64,000 nt of DNA, taken from positions 52,369 to 116,368 of the forward strand of contig CAIQCK010000055.1 in assembly GCA_903870275.1 (NCBI GenBank). The letters are read 5' to 3'. The position numbers and the translations under genes are program-made. This document shows positions 9,103 to 17,422 of this stretch, in pieces (position 1 is the first letter of the stretch; each line of letters opens with the position of its first letter). Under the pieces are notes generated by a model. That model did not search any database and was not told the origin of the DNA. It was given only the letters and a program-made list of their open reading frames with translations. This DNA comes from an uncultured bacterium. Lineage in GTDB: Bacteria; Verrucomicrobiota; Verrucomicrobiia; CAIQCK01.

Positions 9103-9125
9103 AACCGTTCGGAGATTGTCATGTT

Positions 9126-12100
9126 ATGAAGCGTTCATGGAATCACCGCCTCGCGGGCGCGAGTTTGTGGCTGGCCGTCGCCAGCCTCGCCGCCGCCGAC
9201 AACGCCACCTCCGACGCGGACGCCGTCCGCCGGGAACAAGCCCTCGCCTACGTCAAGGAATCCTCGTGGCAGCAGACGATGACGGCTACGCGCGAAAAGT
9301 TTTTGCAATCGCCCGCCGGCCAAAAACAGGAGCCGATTGCCGCGGCGTTTCATCCCTACGACAGCGGTTCGCTGCGCGGCGACGGCCCGGCGCAGCGCGT
9401 TTCGGTGGATGTCACCGGCCTGAAAGTGCTGCGGCTGGTCGCGACGCGCGAGCAGGGCCAGGCAAACTGCAACATCTGGGGTGAGCCGGAGCTTGTCGCC
9501 CGGGACGGCACGCGCACCAAACTGACGAGCCTCAAGCCGCTCTCCGCCGTCGTCGGCTGGAGCCAGCCGATGCTCGACAAGAACTGGCAGAACCATCCGC
9601 TGCGCGTCGGCGACCGGACGTTCAAATTCGGCTTCTGGGTCCACGCCGACAGCGAGCTGCGGTTCGCACTCGACGGCAAATACGAGCGGTTCGAGGCGTT
9701 CGTCGGCGAGGACAAGGACCGCGCGACCGGCGCCGTCCGGTTCCAGGTGCTCTCCGGCCGCACCGAGCCGCTGCCGGCGTTCTGGGCCGACGTGGCGCGG
9801 GATTATCCGTTACAGGCGGCGTGGTTGCAAGACGACGGCGGCACGGAGGGCCTCTTGGCGTGGTTCGCCCGACGGGAAAGTATCGCCGTGGAGAGGGACA
9901 TCATTGGCCGCGCGTTGAACCAGATCGCTCCGGCCGGCGCCGGCTTCCGCACCGAGATGGAAAATCTCGTGGCGGCGAAGACCGCACCCGGCGACACGCG
10001 CTGGCTCGACCTCTACGCGCGCGTCTGCCGTTACCGCGAGTGCGCGGCGACGTTGAAGCAACTCGACAGCGCGGACGCCGCGGCGGCGCTGCAAAAGGAA
10101 CTCGACGCGCTCGCCGCCGCGAAAGCCGGCGACAGCGATCCGCGCTGGGTCGCGCTGCGGGCGCGCGCGATGCAGGCGGCGGAACTCGACAGCCAGTTTG
10201 CCACGCTGCAATTCGACATCAAACAGCGCGCCGTCCTCAGCAAAACCACCGGCGAGAGAATCTGGAACGGCTCCACGTACATTCCATCCGAGCGCTCGAC
10301 CGCCGACGAAATCGCCAAGGAGGTGTTCAACAAAACGTCGCTGGTGCTTGAGAGCGACCGCGATCCCGCCGACATCGTTGCGCGCCGCACAGCCGCGTTG
10401 CTAAACGACCTGAAGAAAACCGACGCCGCGCCGAAACTGGCGGCGTTTGATGCGACACTGACGAATTTGCAAAAAGCCGTTGCCGACACGGCGGTGACCG
10501 ACACCGCCGCGCGCCGCGCGCTGTTCGACCGGCTTTGCGCGCTGCGACGGCAGATTGCGTTCAACAATCCGCTGCTGGATTTCGACAAGCTCGTGTTCAT
10601 CAAGCGCCACCGCGCCATCTACCAACACATGTGCGACCAATACTACGGCCTGTGCCAGAATCCCGGCGGCGGACTCTACGTGCTGGACGGCGCGTTCAGC
10701 CCGAACCCGCGCGTGCACGACGTGCTCGCCGGCTCCGTTTGCGAAACCGGCCGGCTCAAGGGCGAGAAACTTTTCGGCGGCGCGGTCCATCCGCCGCGGC
10801 TCACCTACGACGGTTCCGTCCGGCTCAGCGGCGACGAAACCGAGGGCGGCTCGTTCGTCACGCCCATGCTCTCGCCCGACGGGACGCAAATCGCGTTCGC
10901 CTACGTCGAATGCAAAGGCAGCCGCGAGCAGGTCTTCCACGAGGACCCGAAGCGCGGCCACTGGGCACCGCAGCGCTGCTACCATCTTTTCAAGGTCAAC
11001 CTCGACGGCACCGGGCTCCAGCAGCTCACGGACGGCACGTGGAATGATTTCGACCCGTGCTGGCTGCCCAATGGCCGCATGGCGTTCATCAGCGAGCGCC
11101 GCGGCGGTTATCTGCGCTGCGGTCGTGCCTGCCCGCTCTACAATCTTTACGACATGGGCCTCGACGGCAGCGGCATCAACTGCCTCAGTTTCCACGACAG
11201 CAACGAGTGGAACCCCAGCGTCGCGCACGACGGCCGCATTGTCTGGACGCGATGGGATTACGTGGACCGCCACGGTTGCATCGCGCACATGCCGTGGATC
11301 ACCACGCTCGACGGCCGCGACCCGCGCCCGCTCCACGGCAACTACGCGCCGCGCCAGTCGCGGCCCGACATGGAGGTGAGCGTCCGGCCGATTCCCGGCT
11401 CGCCGAAATACGTCGCGGTCGCCGCGCCGCACCACGGCCAGGTTTACGGCTCCATTGTCATCATCAATCCGCAGGTCGCGGACGACGACGGCATGGGGCC
11501 GGTGCGCCGCTTGACGCCGGAAGTCGGTTTCCCGGAAAGCCAGGGCGGCCGGCAGGCTTACAGCACGCCGTGGCCGCTCGGCGAAAAGTATCACCTCTGC
11601 GTCTATGACGCCGCCATGTCCGGCGCGCCGGTCAAGCGGCACGAGAACTACGGCATCTATCTCGTGGACGCGTTCGGCAACAAGGAGCTGGTCTACCGCG
11701 ATCCCGACATCAGTTGCATGAGTCCGATTCCGTTGCGCCCCGAACTGCAGCCCGCCGCGCCCGCGACGAAGCTCGCCGAGGTCCGGGAACACAAGGCCAT
11801 CGCCGCCGGCGACAAAGGCGAGGCGACGATGGCGGTCATCAACGTCTATGACACCATGAAGGGCTGGCCGGCGGGCACGAAGATCAAATCGTTGCGCATC
11901 TTCCAACTGCTGCCGTGCGCCGTGCCGAGCGGCGGCTTGCGCCCGCACGAAACCGGCAGGCGCATCGCCGAGGCCGGCGACAGCCTCGTGCCGTGCCGCT
12001 GGGTGCTCGGCACCGTGCCGGTCGAGAAAGACGGCAGCGCGCATTTCACCGTGCCGGCCTACCGCGAACTGTTTTTCCAGGCGCTCGACGAGCGCGGCAT

Positions 12101-12650
12101 GGCGATCAACTCGATGCGCTCGGCCACCCACGCGCGCGACGGCGAGAAACTCGTTTGCATGGGCTGCCACGAGCACAAGTCGCAGGCGACCAGCGCGCCG
12201 TCGGTGGTGCCGCTGGCGCTGAGGCGCGAGCCGTCGAAACCCGCGCCCGACGTGGACGGCTCCAATCCGTTCAGCTATCCGCGGCTCGTGCAGCCGGTGC
12301 TCGACCGCAACTGCGTGAGCTGCCACGAGCAGGACAAATCCAGGAAAGCTCCGAGCCTCGCCAAGGAGCCGATCGCGAACAAATTCTACGCGTCCTACAA
12401 CAACCTTGTGAAATTCGGCTTCACCGCCTACGGCGACGGCTACCGCACGCTGCCCGGCAAGTTTGGCGCGCACGCCTCGAAACTGATCGAGATGCTGGAG
12501 AAGGGGCACCACGACGTAAAACTTTCCGACGAGGATTTTCACCGCCTGGCGCTCTGGCTCGACTGCTGCTCGATGTTTTACGGCGTGTTCGAGAAAGAGC
12601 CGGGCGAGGCCCAACTGCGCGGTGAAGTCGCGCGGGCCATTTTGCAGTGA
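9126..12650 (+). CDS. Exported HzsA-like propeller protein with NPCBM-like domain and two haem c motifs
   Basis: 1174 residues from ATG 9126; the frame extends further upstream but overlaps the UroD gene. A signal peptide covers about residues 1-25. Residues 90-200 resemble an NPCBM carbohydrate-binding module (FKFGFWVHADSELRF, KYERFEAFVGED). The middle carries PD40-type beta-propeller strands (SPDGTQIAFAYVE, LPNGRMAFISERRGG), as in the alpha subunit of hydrazine synthase and its many non-anammox relatives. Two class I haem sites are CMGCH (1011-1015) and CVSCH (1063-1067). It is likely a periplasmic redox or sugar-binding protein. Nothing nearby suggests hydrazine metabolism. The next gene encodes another secreted propeller. 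Confidence 0.85.
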   Translation: MKRSWNHRLAGASLWLAVASLAAADNATSDADAVRREQALAYVKESSWQQTMTATREKFLQSPAGQKQEPIAAAFHPYDSGSLRGDGPAQRVSVDVTGLKVLRLVATREQGQANCNIWGEPELVARDGTRTKLTSLKPLSAVVGWSQPMLDKNWQNHPLRVGDRTFKFGFWVHADSELRFALDGKYERFEAFVGEDKDRATGAVRFQVLSGRTEPLPAFWADVARDYPLQAAWLQDDGGTEGLLAWFARRESIAVERDIIGRALNQIAPAGAGFRTEMENLVAAKTAPGDTRWLDLYARVCRYRECAATLKQLDSADAAAALQKELDALAAAKAGDSDPRWVALRARAMQAAELDSQFATLQFDIKQRAVLSKTTGERIWNGSTYIPSERSTADEIAKEVFNKTSLVLESDRDPADIVARRTAALLNDLKKTDAAPKLAAFDATLTNLQKAVADTAVTDTAARRALFDRLCALRRQIAFNNPLLDFDKLVFIKRHRAIYQHMCDQYYGLCQNPGGGLYVLDGAFSPNPRVHDVLAGSVCETGRLKGEKLFGGAVHPPRLTYDGSVRLSGDETEGGSFVTPMLSPDGTQIAFAYVECKGSREQVFHEDPKRGHWAPQRCYHLFKVNLDGTGLQQLTDGTWNDFDPCWLPNGRMAFISERRGGYLRCGRACPLYNLYDMGLDGSGINCLSFHDSNEWNPSVAHDGRIVWTRWDYVDRHGCIAHMPWITTLDGRDPRPLHGNYAPRQSRPDMEVSVRPIPGSPKYVAVAAPHHGQVYGSIVIINPQVADDDGMGPVRRLTPEVGFPESQGGRQAYSTPWPLGEKYHLCVYDAAMSGAPVKRHENYGIYLVDAFGNKELVYRDPDISCMSPIPLRPELQPAAPATKLAEVREHKAIAAGDKGEATMAVINVYDTMKGWPAGTKIKSLRIFQLLPCAVPSGGLRPHETGRRIAEAGDSLVPCRWVLGTVPVEKDGSAHFTVPAYRELFFQALDERGMAINSMRSATHARDGEKLVCMGCHEHKSQATSAPSVVPLALRREPSKPAPDVDGSNPFSYPRLVQPVLDRNCVSCHEQDKSRKAPSLAKEPIANKFYASYNNLVKFGFTAYGDGYRTLPGKFGAHASKLIEMLEKGHHDVKLSDEDFHRLALWLDCCSMFYGVFEKEPGEAQLRGEVARAILQ

Positions 12651-12704
12651 AGCCGCCGCGTCACTGGAGTGACGCGCTTGTCAAACGAAGGAGACCAAGA
12701 CCAA

Positions 12705-13787
12705 ATGATAAAGACCGTGTTGTTCCGAAATATTGCCTTGCTGGCCGCCGTCGCGGCGTTGTCCAGCGCCACCGCCGCCGAAAGTTGCAAAGCCGAACTG
12801 TTCATCGCGCTGCCCGACTGCGTTAACACGCCCGACGGCATGGCGCTGCTGCGGGACGGCAGCATCATCGTCTCCGCGCCCAACTTCAACGATCAGACCA
12901 AGCCGCCGCTGCTGGTGCGCGTCACCGGCGTCACCGGCAAGACCAAGGCCGAGAAGTTCTACGAATTTCCGACGCCGTATCCGGGGTTGCCGAAAGGCGC
13001 GGACCGCATCGCGCCGATGGGCAACGCGCCGGCGCCGAACGGCGACCTTTACATGGCCGACATGCAATACGCGAAGGACAAGATCCAGAAGTCGCGCCTG
13101 TGGCGGCTCGTCGTCAAGCACGGCAAGGTGGAGAAAATGGTGCTGGTTGCCAGCGGCTTCAACGTCGCCAACGGCACCGTCATTCACGGCGGTTACTGCT
13201 ACATCACCGAGTCGGTGCTCGAAGAGGATTCGCATCCGCTCACCAGCGCCGTGATGCGTTTCAAACTCGACGAGGAGAACGTCATCCTCAAGACGCCGCT
13301 CAAGAACGACCCGCACATCATCACCACCTTTAAGAGCTACAAGGACCAGTGGCGGTTTGGCGCGGACGGCATCGAGTTCGACAACCAGGGCAACCTCTAC
13401 GTCGGCCTTTTTGGCGAGGGCGAGCTGCACAAGATCACGTTCGACAAGAAAGGCGACGTGAAGTCCAACGAGGTCTTCGCAAAGGCCCCCGGCAAGATGA
13501 CCAACTGCGACGGCATGCACCTCGACAAGCGCACCAACAAGCTCTACCTCGCCGACTCCGCCAACAACGCCATTCAGGTCATCAACTGCAAGGACGGCAG
13601 CATCGAGACGCTCGCGTGCAACGACGACGTGACCGACAAGCTCACCGGCCAGCTCGATCAGCCGTGCGAGGCGTTGGTGCGCGGCAACGAGATCATCGTC
13701 AGCAACATGGACTGGCCGTTCCCCGGCTTCAAAAATGCCAAGTGGCAGCAGCCCTCGACGCTCTCGGTCATCAAGTTGAAGAAGTAA
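12705..13787 (+). CDS. Secreted SMP-30/gluconolactonase-like beta-propeller protein
   Basis: 360 residues from ATG 12705, chosen because aaggaga lies about ten bases upstream and a signal peptide (FRNIALLAAVAALSSATAAES) follows at once. The frame is open back to 12669. Repeating propeller blades end in GIEFDNQGNLYVGLFGEGEL, GMHLDKRTNKLYLADSANNA and similar strands, resembling SMP-30/LRE and NHL-like six-bladed lactonases. A calcium-dependent lactonase or periplasmic ligand-binding role is possible, but catalytic Glu/Asn/Asp positions cannot be assigned by eye. It lies 54 bp after the HzsA-like gene and is probably co-transcribed with it. Confidence 0.8.
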   Translation: MIKTVLFRNIALLAAVAALSSATAAESCKAELFIALPDCVNTPDGMALLRDGSIIVSAPNFNDQTKPPLLVRVTGVTGKTKAEKFYEFPTPYPGLPKGADRIAPMGNAPAPNGDLYMADMQYAKDKIQKSRLWRLVVKHGKVEKMVLVASGFNVANGTVIHGGYCYITESVLEEDSHPLTSAVMRFKLDEENVILKTPLKNDPHIITTFKSYKDQWRFGADGIEFDNQGNLYVGLFGEGELHKITFDKKGDVKSNEVFAKAPGKMTNCDGMHLDKRTNKLYLADSANNAIQVINCKDGSIETLACNDDVTDKLTGQLDQPCEALVRGNEIIVSNMDWPFPGFKNAKWQQPSTLSVIKLKK

Positions 13788-13798
13788 ACAATAGTTGA

Positions 13799-13884
13799 TT
13801 GGAGTGGTGGAGTATTAGAGTGATGGTTTTTCCCATTTTCCGATACTCCAACCACTCCAACACTCCATTACTCCACCACTCCAC
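13799..13884. repeat. Inverted 'ggagtggtggagt' repeat
   Basis: Left arm 13799-13815 (ttggagtggtggagtat) pairs with 13843-13860 apart from one extra base. The right side continues as tandem cactcca units to 13884, just before the ATG at 13893. Related copies lie at 15532-15601 and 27049-27089. The arms flank the small gap in front of the GDSL gene and could fold in its mRNA leader. Confidence 0.75.
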
Positions 13885-13892
13885 ATCCTCCC

Positions 13893-14714
13893 ATGCGCCT
13901 GATCCCGATTCTTGTATCTATCGTGCTCTTTGCGAGCGTCACGCTGGCTGCTTCGCCGTCGAGCGAACCGACCAACGCCAAGGAAACTGCGGCTAAAAAG
14001 GCCGCAGCTGAAAAGGCGATTGACGAGAAGTTCCAAGCGTGGAAAGCCACGCTGCCGCCGGAGCAGCAAGCCTGGGAAACGACGCTCGAACAAAACCTCG
14101 GCTCGTTCTACCTGCCGATTTACAAAGCCGGACGCGTCCACGGGAGTGAACAAGCGTGGGACTACGTGACGGACGATCCGAAGCTGCCGCGCGTGTTGCT
14201 CATCGGCGACTCGGTTTCGCGCGGTTACACGCTGGCCGTGCGCCATGCGCTCGCCGGCAGGGTCAATGTCCATCGCGCGCCGGAAAACTGCGGCTCGACC
14301 GCAAACGGCGTCAAGAAACTCGACATCTGGCTGGGCGACGGCAAGTGGGATGTCATCCATTTCAACTTCGGTATCCACGACCGCGCCGCGAAACCTGCCG
14401 ATTACGAGGAGCGGCTGGAGACGATCATCGCGCGGCTCCAGAAGACCGGCGCGAAACTGATCTGGGCCACCACCACGCCCGTGCCGCCGGACACCAAGGA
14501 CGGCCCCGCGGCCACCGCCGCCATCGTGGAGAAAAACGCCATCGCCGCCCGCGTGATGCAGAAGCACGCCATCGCCATGGATGACCTTTTCACTTTCATC
14601 ACCCCGCATCTTGCGGAGGCGCAAAATCCGAAAGACGTTCACTTCAACAATCAGGGTTACGAACTTCTCGGCAAACAGGTGGCCGCGTCCATCGAAGCCG
14701 GCCTGAAACACTAA
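13893..14714 (+). CDS. Exported SGNH/GDSL-family hydrolase
   Basis: 273 residues with a clear signal peptide (residues 1-19, cleaved near TLAA). Block I is LIGDSVSRGY with nucleophile Ser107, block III is FNFGIHD (usual GxND replaced by GIHD), and block V is DVHFNNQGYELLG with the Asp/His pair. A lysine/alanine-rich linker, residues 28-50, may form a short helix. It is predicted to be an esterase, perhaps a deacetylase of sugars, acting outside the cytoplasm. It is followed after 15 bp by a short-chain dehydrogenase, so the two are probably in one transcript. The inverted repeat directly upstream leaves little room for a separate promoter. Confidence 0.85.
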   Translation: MRLIPILVSIVLFASVTLAASPSSEPTNAKETAAKKAAAEKAIDEKFQAWKATLPPEQQAWETTLEQNLGSFYLPIYKAGRVHGSEQAWDYVTDDPKLPRVLLIGDSVSRGYTLAVRHALAGRVNVHRAPENCGSTANGVKKLDIWLGDGKWDVIHFNFGIHDRAAKPADYEERLETIIARLQKTGAKLIWATTTPVPPDTKDGPAATAAIVEKNAIAARVMQKHAIAMDDLFTFITPHLAEAQNPKDVHFNNQGYELLGKQVAASIEAGLKH

Positions 14715-14729
14715 GCAAGCGATCCCAAA

Positions 14730-15518
14730 ATGAACCTTCGATTCGACAAAAAAACCGCCCTCATCACCGGCGCTGCCGGCGCCATCGGCAAGGGCATTGC
14801 CCAGGCGTTTGCCGACGGCGGCGCGCGCGTCTTCATCACCGACATCACCCCGGCCGGCGTTGACGCAGCCGTTGCCGAACTCAAATCCGAACGCGCCCAT
14901 GCCGCCGGCCTCGCCGCCAACGTCACCCGCGAAGCCGAGGTCAAGGCCGTCGTGGATGCCGCCGCAAAGTTCGGCGACGGCGCGGTGGACATCCTTGTCA
15001 ACGTGGCCGGCGTCGTCGGCCAGGGCAAGGTTGAGGAGATCACCGAGGCCGAGTGGGACCGCGTCTTTGGCGTGAACTGCAAAGGCACGTTTTTCTTCAC
15101 CAAGCACGTCGTGCCGCTGATGAAGGCGAAGAAATACGGCAAGATCGTCAACTTCAGTTCCAAATCCGGCAAGACCGGCTCGGCGATCATGAGTCCTTAC
15201 TCCGCCGCGAAGGCCGCCATCATCGGTTTCACGCAGTCGCTTGCCTACGAACTGGCTGATTTTGGCATCACGGTGAATTGCCTCTGCCCGGGCATCACCG
15301 ACAACACCGGCGTCTGGGCCAACGTCAGCGCCGGCTACATCCAGAACCTCGGCAAGACCCGCGACGAAGTCGTCAAGCAGTTCACGTCCAAGGTTCCGCT
15401 CAAGCGTCTGGCGAGCATCGCGGACATCGTGGCCGTGACGCTGTTCATGGCCGGCAGCGGCGCTGACTACATGACCGGCCAGGCCATCAACGTCACCGGC
15501 GGAAGAGAAATGCACTGA
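14730..15518 (+). CDS. Short-chain dehydrogenase/reductase (SDR)
   Basis: 262 residues with a classical SDR layout: cofactor loop TGAAGAIG at 13-20, acidic ITD near 37-39 suggesting NAD preference, NVAG at 91-94 (variant of NNAG), Ser143/Ser144, and the active pair Tyr157-x3-Lys161 in SPYSAAKAA. The end GQAINVTGGREMH is typical. The protein is cytoplasmic. It lies between the GDSL hydrolase and DeoC, pointing to oxidation or reduction of a sugar or sugar acid in the same catabolic run. The specific substrate is not evident. The start ATG 14730 follows aagcgatcccaaa, a weak Shine-Dalgarno. Confidence 0.9.
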   Translation: MNLRFDKKTALITGAAGAIGKGIAQAFADGGARVFITDITPAGVDAAVAELKSERAHAAGLAANVTREAEVKAVVDAAAKFGDGAVDILVNVAGVVGQGKVEEITEAEWDRVFGVNCKGTFFFTKHVVPLMKAKKYGKIVNFSSKSGKTGSAIMSPYSAAKAAIIGFTQSLAYELADFGITVNCLCPGITDNTGVWANVSAGYIQNLGKTRDEVVKQFTSKVPLKRLASIADIVAVTLFMAGSGADYMTGQAINVTGGREMH

Positions 15519-15531
15519 AAAACAAAACGAC

Positions 15532-15601
15532 GGAGTGATGGAGTGTTGAAATAAAAACTCCGATTCCATTCCCGCCCATTACTCCAACACTCCATTACTC
15601 C
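15532..15601. repeat. Inverted 'ggagtgatggagtgttg' repeat before deoC
   Basis: Arms 15532-15548 and 15585-15601 pair with one mismatch. The right arm ends seven bases before the deoC ATG, so a folded leader would bury the ribosome-binding region. It belongs to the same sequence family as 13799-13884. Confidence 0.75.
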
Positions 15602-15607
15602 AATTTT

Positions 15608-16294
15608 ATGAACTCCTTCACCGTCTCCCAAGTCGCCGCGACGATTGACCACGCGGTGCTCAAGCCAAGTTTCACCGACGCCGATATCGAGAAACACGTG
15701 AAGATGTGCGTTGCCCGCGGCGTGAAAAGCATGTGCGTCCGGCCGTGCGATGTGGCGCTGGCCGCCAAGTGCCTCGCCGGCAGCAAGGTGCTCGTTTCCG
15801 TCGTCATCGGCTTTCCCCACGGCCATCACCGGCCGGAGGTAAAGGCGCTCGAAGCCGAACTGGCCATCAAGGACGGCGCGCGCGAGCTCGACATGGTCAT
15901 GAACATTGGTAAATTCCTCGCCGGCGATTACGACTACGTCCGCCGCGACATCGCCGCCGTCGTGGCCGTCGCGAAGCCGAAGGGCGCGCTCGTCAAGGTC
16001 ATCCAGGAGAGCGGCTACCTCACGCTCGACCAGGTCGCCAAAGCCTGCCTCCTCACCGAGGAAGCCGGCGCGAATTTTGTGAAGACCTCCACCGGTTTCG
16101 GTCCCGGAAGCGCGACGCCGGAGATCATCGCCGTGATGCTCAAGACCGTGGGCGGCCGGCTCGGCGTGAAGCCTTCCGGCGGCATCCGCGACTGGAAGAC
16201 CGCCGTCGGCTACCTCGCACAGGGTGCCAACCGTCTCGGCGTCGGTTCCACGGAAGCCGTGCTCGATGGAGGTACCGCCAGTGGCAGCTATTAA
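15608..16294 (+). CDS. deoC: Deoxyribose-phosphate aldolase family protein
   Basis: 228 residues, family length about 220-250. Active-site features are present: Asp95 in ELDMVMNIG, Lys130 in LVKVIQE and the Schiff-base Lys159 in FVKTSTGFGPGSAT, followed by the phosphate-binding KPSGGIRDW. It cleaves 2-deoxyribose 5-phosphate to acetaldehyde and glyceraldehyde 3-phosphate, or a related aldol. No other nucleoside catabolic gene (deoA, deoD, deoB) is nearby. Its partners are an SDR and an alcohol dehydrogenase, so a different aldol substrate in sugar breakdown is plausible. Its stop overlaps the GTG start of the next gene by 14 bases. Confidence 0.9.
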   Translation: MNSFTVSQVAATIDHAVLKPSFTDADIEKHVKMCVARGVKSMCVRPCDVALAAKCLAGSKVLVSVVIGFPHGHHRPEVKALEAELAIKDGARELDMVMNIGKFLAGDYDYVRRDIAAVVAVAKPKGALVKVIQESGYLTLDQVAKACLLTEEAGANFVKTSTGFGPGSATPEIIAVMLKTVGGRLGVKPSGGIRDWKTAVGYLAQGANRLGVGSTEAVLDGGTASGSY

Positions 16295-17327
16295 AGCCGT
16301 CGTCTATCACGGCCCGCTCGACGTGCGCTGCGAGTCGGTGCCGATGCCGGCGTGCGGCGCGGACGAAATCCGCGTGAAGGTGGACGCCTGCGCCGTCTGC
16401 GGCTCGGATTGGAAAGCCTACAAGTCCGGCAATCCGCGCATGAAGCCGCCGATCACCATCGGCCACGAGTTTACCGGCCTCATCGAGACCGTCGGCGCCG
16501 AAGTGCGCGGTTTCGCCATTGGCGAGCGCATTGTCATGGCGACGAGCCTTTCCTGCGGCGATTGCCTCTATTGCCGGCGCGGCTGGCGCAACCTCTGCAC
16601 CGACTTGCGGCCGATGGGCTTCTACTACAACGGCGGCATGGCGGAGTTCGTGACCATTCCGGCACGGGCGTTGCAGCAGGGCCACGTTGTCAAAGTCCCC
16701 GCCGGCGTCAAAGCCATCCACGCCGCGCTCGCCGAGCCGGTGAGTTGCTGCGTCAACGCCGCCGGGAATTGCGGCATCACCGCGGGCGATGTCGTTGCCG
16801 TGCTCGGCGCAGGGCCGATGGGCATCCTCAACGCCTGCGTCGCGCGCGAATTTGGCGCGGCCAGGATCATCCTCAGCGAAATCAACCCCGCCCGTCTGAA
16901 GCAATCCGAAGCGTTCGGCTTCGACCGGCTCGTCAATCCTGCCACCGAAGACCTCGCCAAGATCATCAAGGACGAGACCGGCGGTTATGGCGCCGACGTG
17001 GTGATCGTCGCCGCGCCCGCCGCGCAGCCGCAGGAACAGGCGATGACGCTGGCGCGCAAACGCGGCACGGTCTGTCTGTTCGCCTCGCTGCCCGCCGGCA
17101 AGAGCATGCTCCATGTGGACAGCCGCCCGATCCACTACGGCGAGCTTCGCGTCATCGGCTCCAGCGACTCCACCGACGCCCACGTCCGCCGCGCCGTGGA
17201 GTTGATCGCCAAGGGCAGCCTGCCCGCGAACCGTGTCGCCAGCCATGTGTTGAAACTCGACGACATCCAGCAAGCCTTTGCGCTGATGGAAAGCGGCGAG
17301 GCGTTGCGCGTGGTGCTGGTGCCGTAG
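16281..17327 (+). CDS. Zinc-dependent medium-chain alcohol/polyol dehydrogenase
   Basis: 348 residues from GTG 16281. A perfect ggagg at 16268-16272, eight bases upstream and inside deoC, decides this start, so translation is coupled to deoC. ATG 16266 and the longer frame from 16224 lack such a site. Catalytic zinc ligands fit Cys40, His62 and Glu63 (ITIGHEFTG). Structural zinc cysteines are 92, 95, 98 and 106 in CGDCLYCRRGWRNLC. The Rossmann loop is VLGAGPMG. It resembles sorbitol/threonine/galactitol dehydrogenases and probably oxidises a polyol or acts on the DeoC product. The gene ends 26 bp before the attC-like cassette boundary, and a copy of its last 24 identical bases recurs at 18152-18175. 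Confidence 0.9.
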   Translation: MAAIKAVVYHGPLDVRCESVPMPACGADEIRVKVDACAVCGSDWKAYKSGNPRMKPPITIGHEFTGLIETVGAEVRGFAIGERIVMATSLSCGDCLYCRRGWRNLCTDLRPMGFYYNGGMAEFVTIPARALQQGHVVKVPAGVKAIHAALAEPVSCCVNAAGNCGITAGDVVAVLGAGPMGILNACVAREFGAARIILSEINPARLKQSEAFGFDRLVNPATEDLAKIIKDETGGYGADVVIVAAPAAQPQEQAMTLARKRGTVCLFASLPAGKSMLHVDSRPIHYGELRVIGSSDSTDAHVRRAVELIAKGSLPANRVASHVLKLDDIQQAFALMESGEALRVVLVP

Positions 17328-17346
17328 TTGCCGCGCAAGCCGGAGC

Positions 17347-17422
17347 GCCTAATGACCAAGATGAGCTAACCGAGTCCCGCGCTGGCGCGCGGGACTCGGT
17401 TAGCTCCATCGGATTGTTAGGC
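17347..17422 (-). other. attC-like integron recombination site
   Basis: Read on the minus strand, the site opens with GCCTAAC (17422-17416, matching the R'' box RYYYAAC) and closes with ATTAGGC (17353-17347, R' box GTTRRRY with G changed to A). Between them a 20-bp perfect inverted repeat (17363-17382 and 17387-17406, loop tggc) is extended by imperfect pairing with one bulged G, like the extrahelical base of attC. Total 76 bp, within the normal attC range. The TAA of the minus-strand gene at 17417 lies inside R'', as in many cassettes. The changed G would weaken recombination. Confidence 0.65.

Noticed and set aside
10401..12614. 737-codon minus-strand frame
   Set aside because: Antisense to the HzsA-like gene, whose haem motifs and signal peptide prove the other strand.
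9126..12650. Interpretation as hydrazine synthase of an anammox organism
   Set aside because: No beta/gamma subunit, no hydrazine dehydrogenase and a sugar-type neighbourhood.
17363..17406. 20-bp inverted repeat read as an intrinsic terminator
   Set aside because: No T-run follows on either strand, and the flanking boxes fit attC better.
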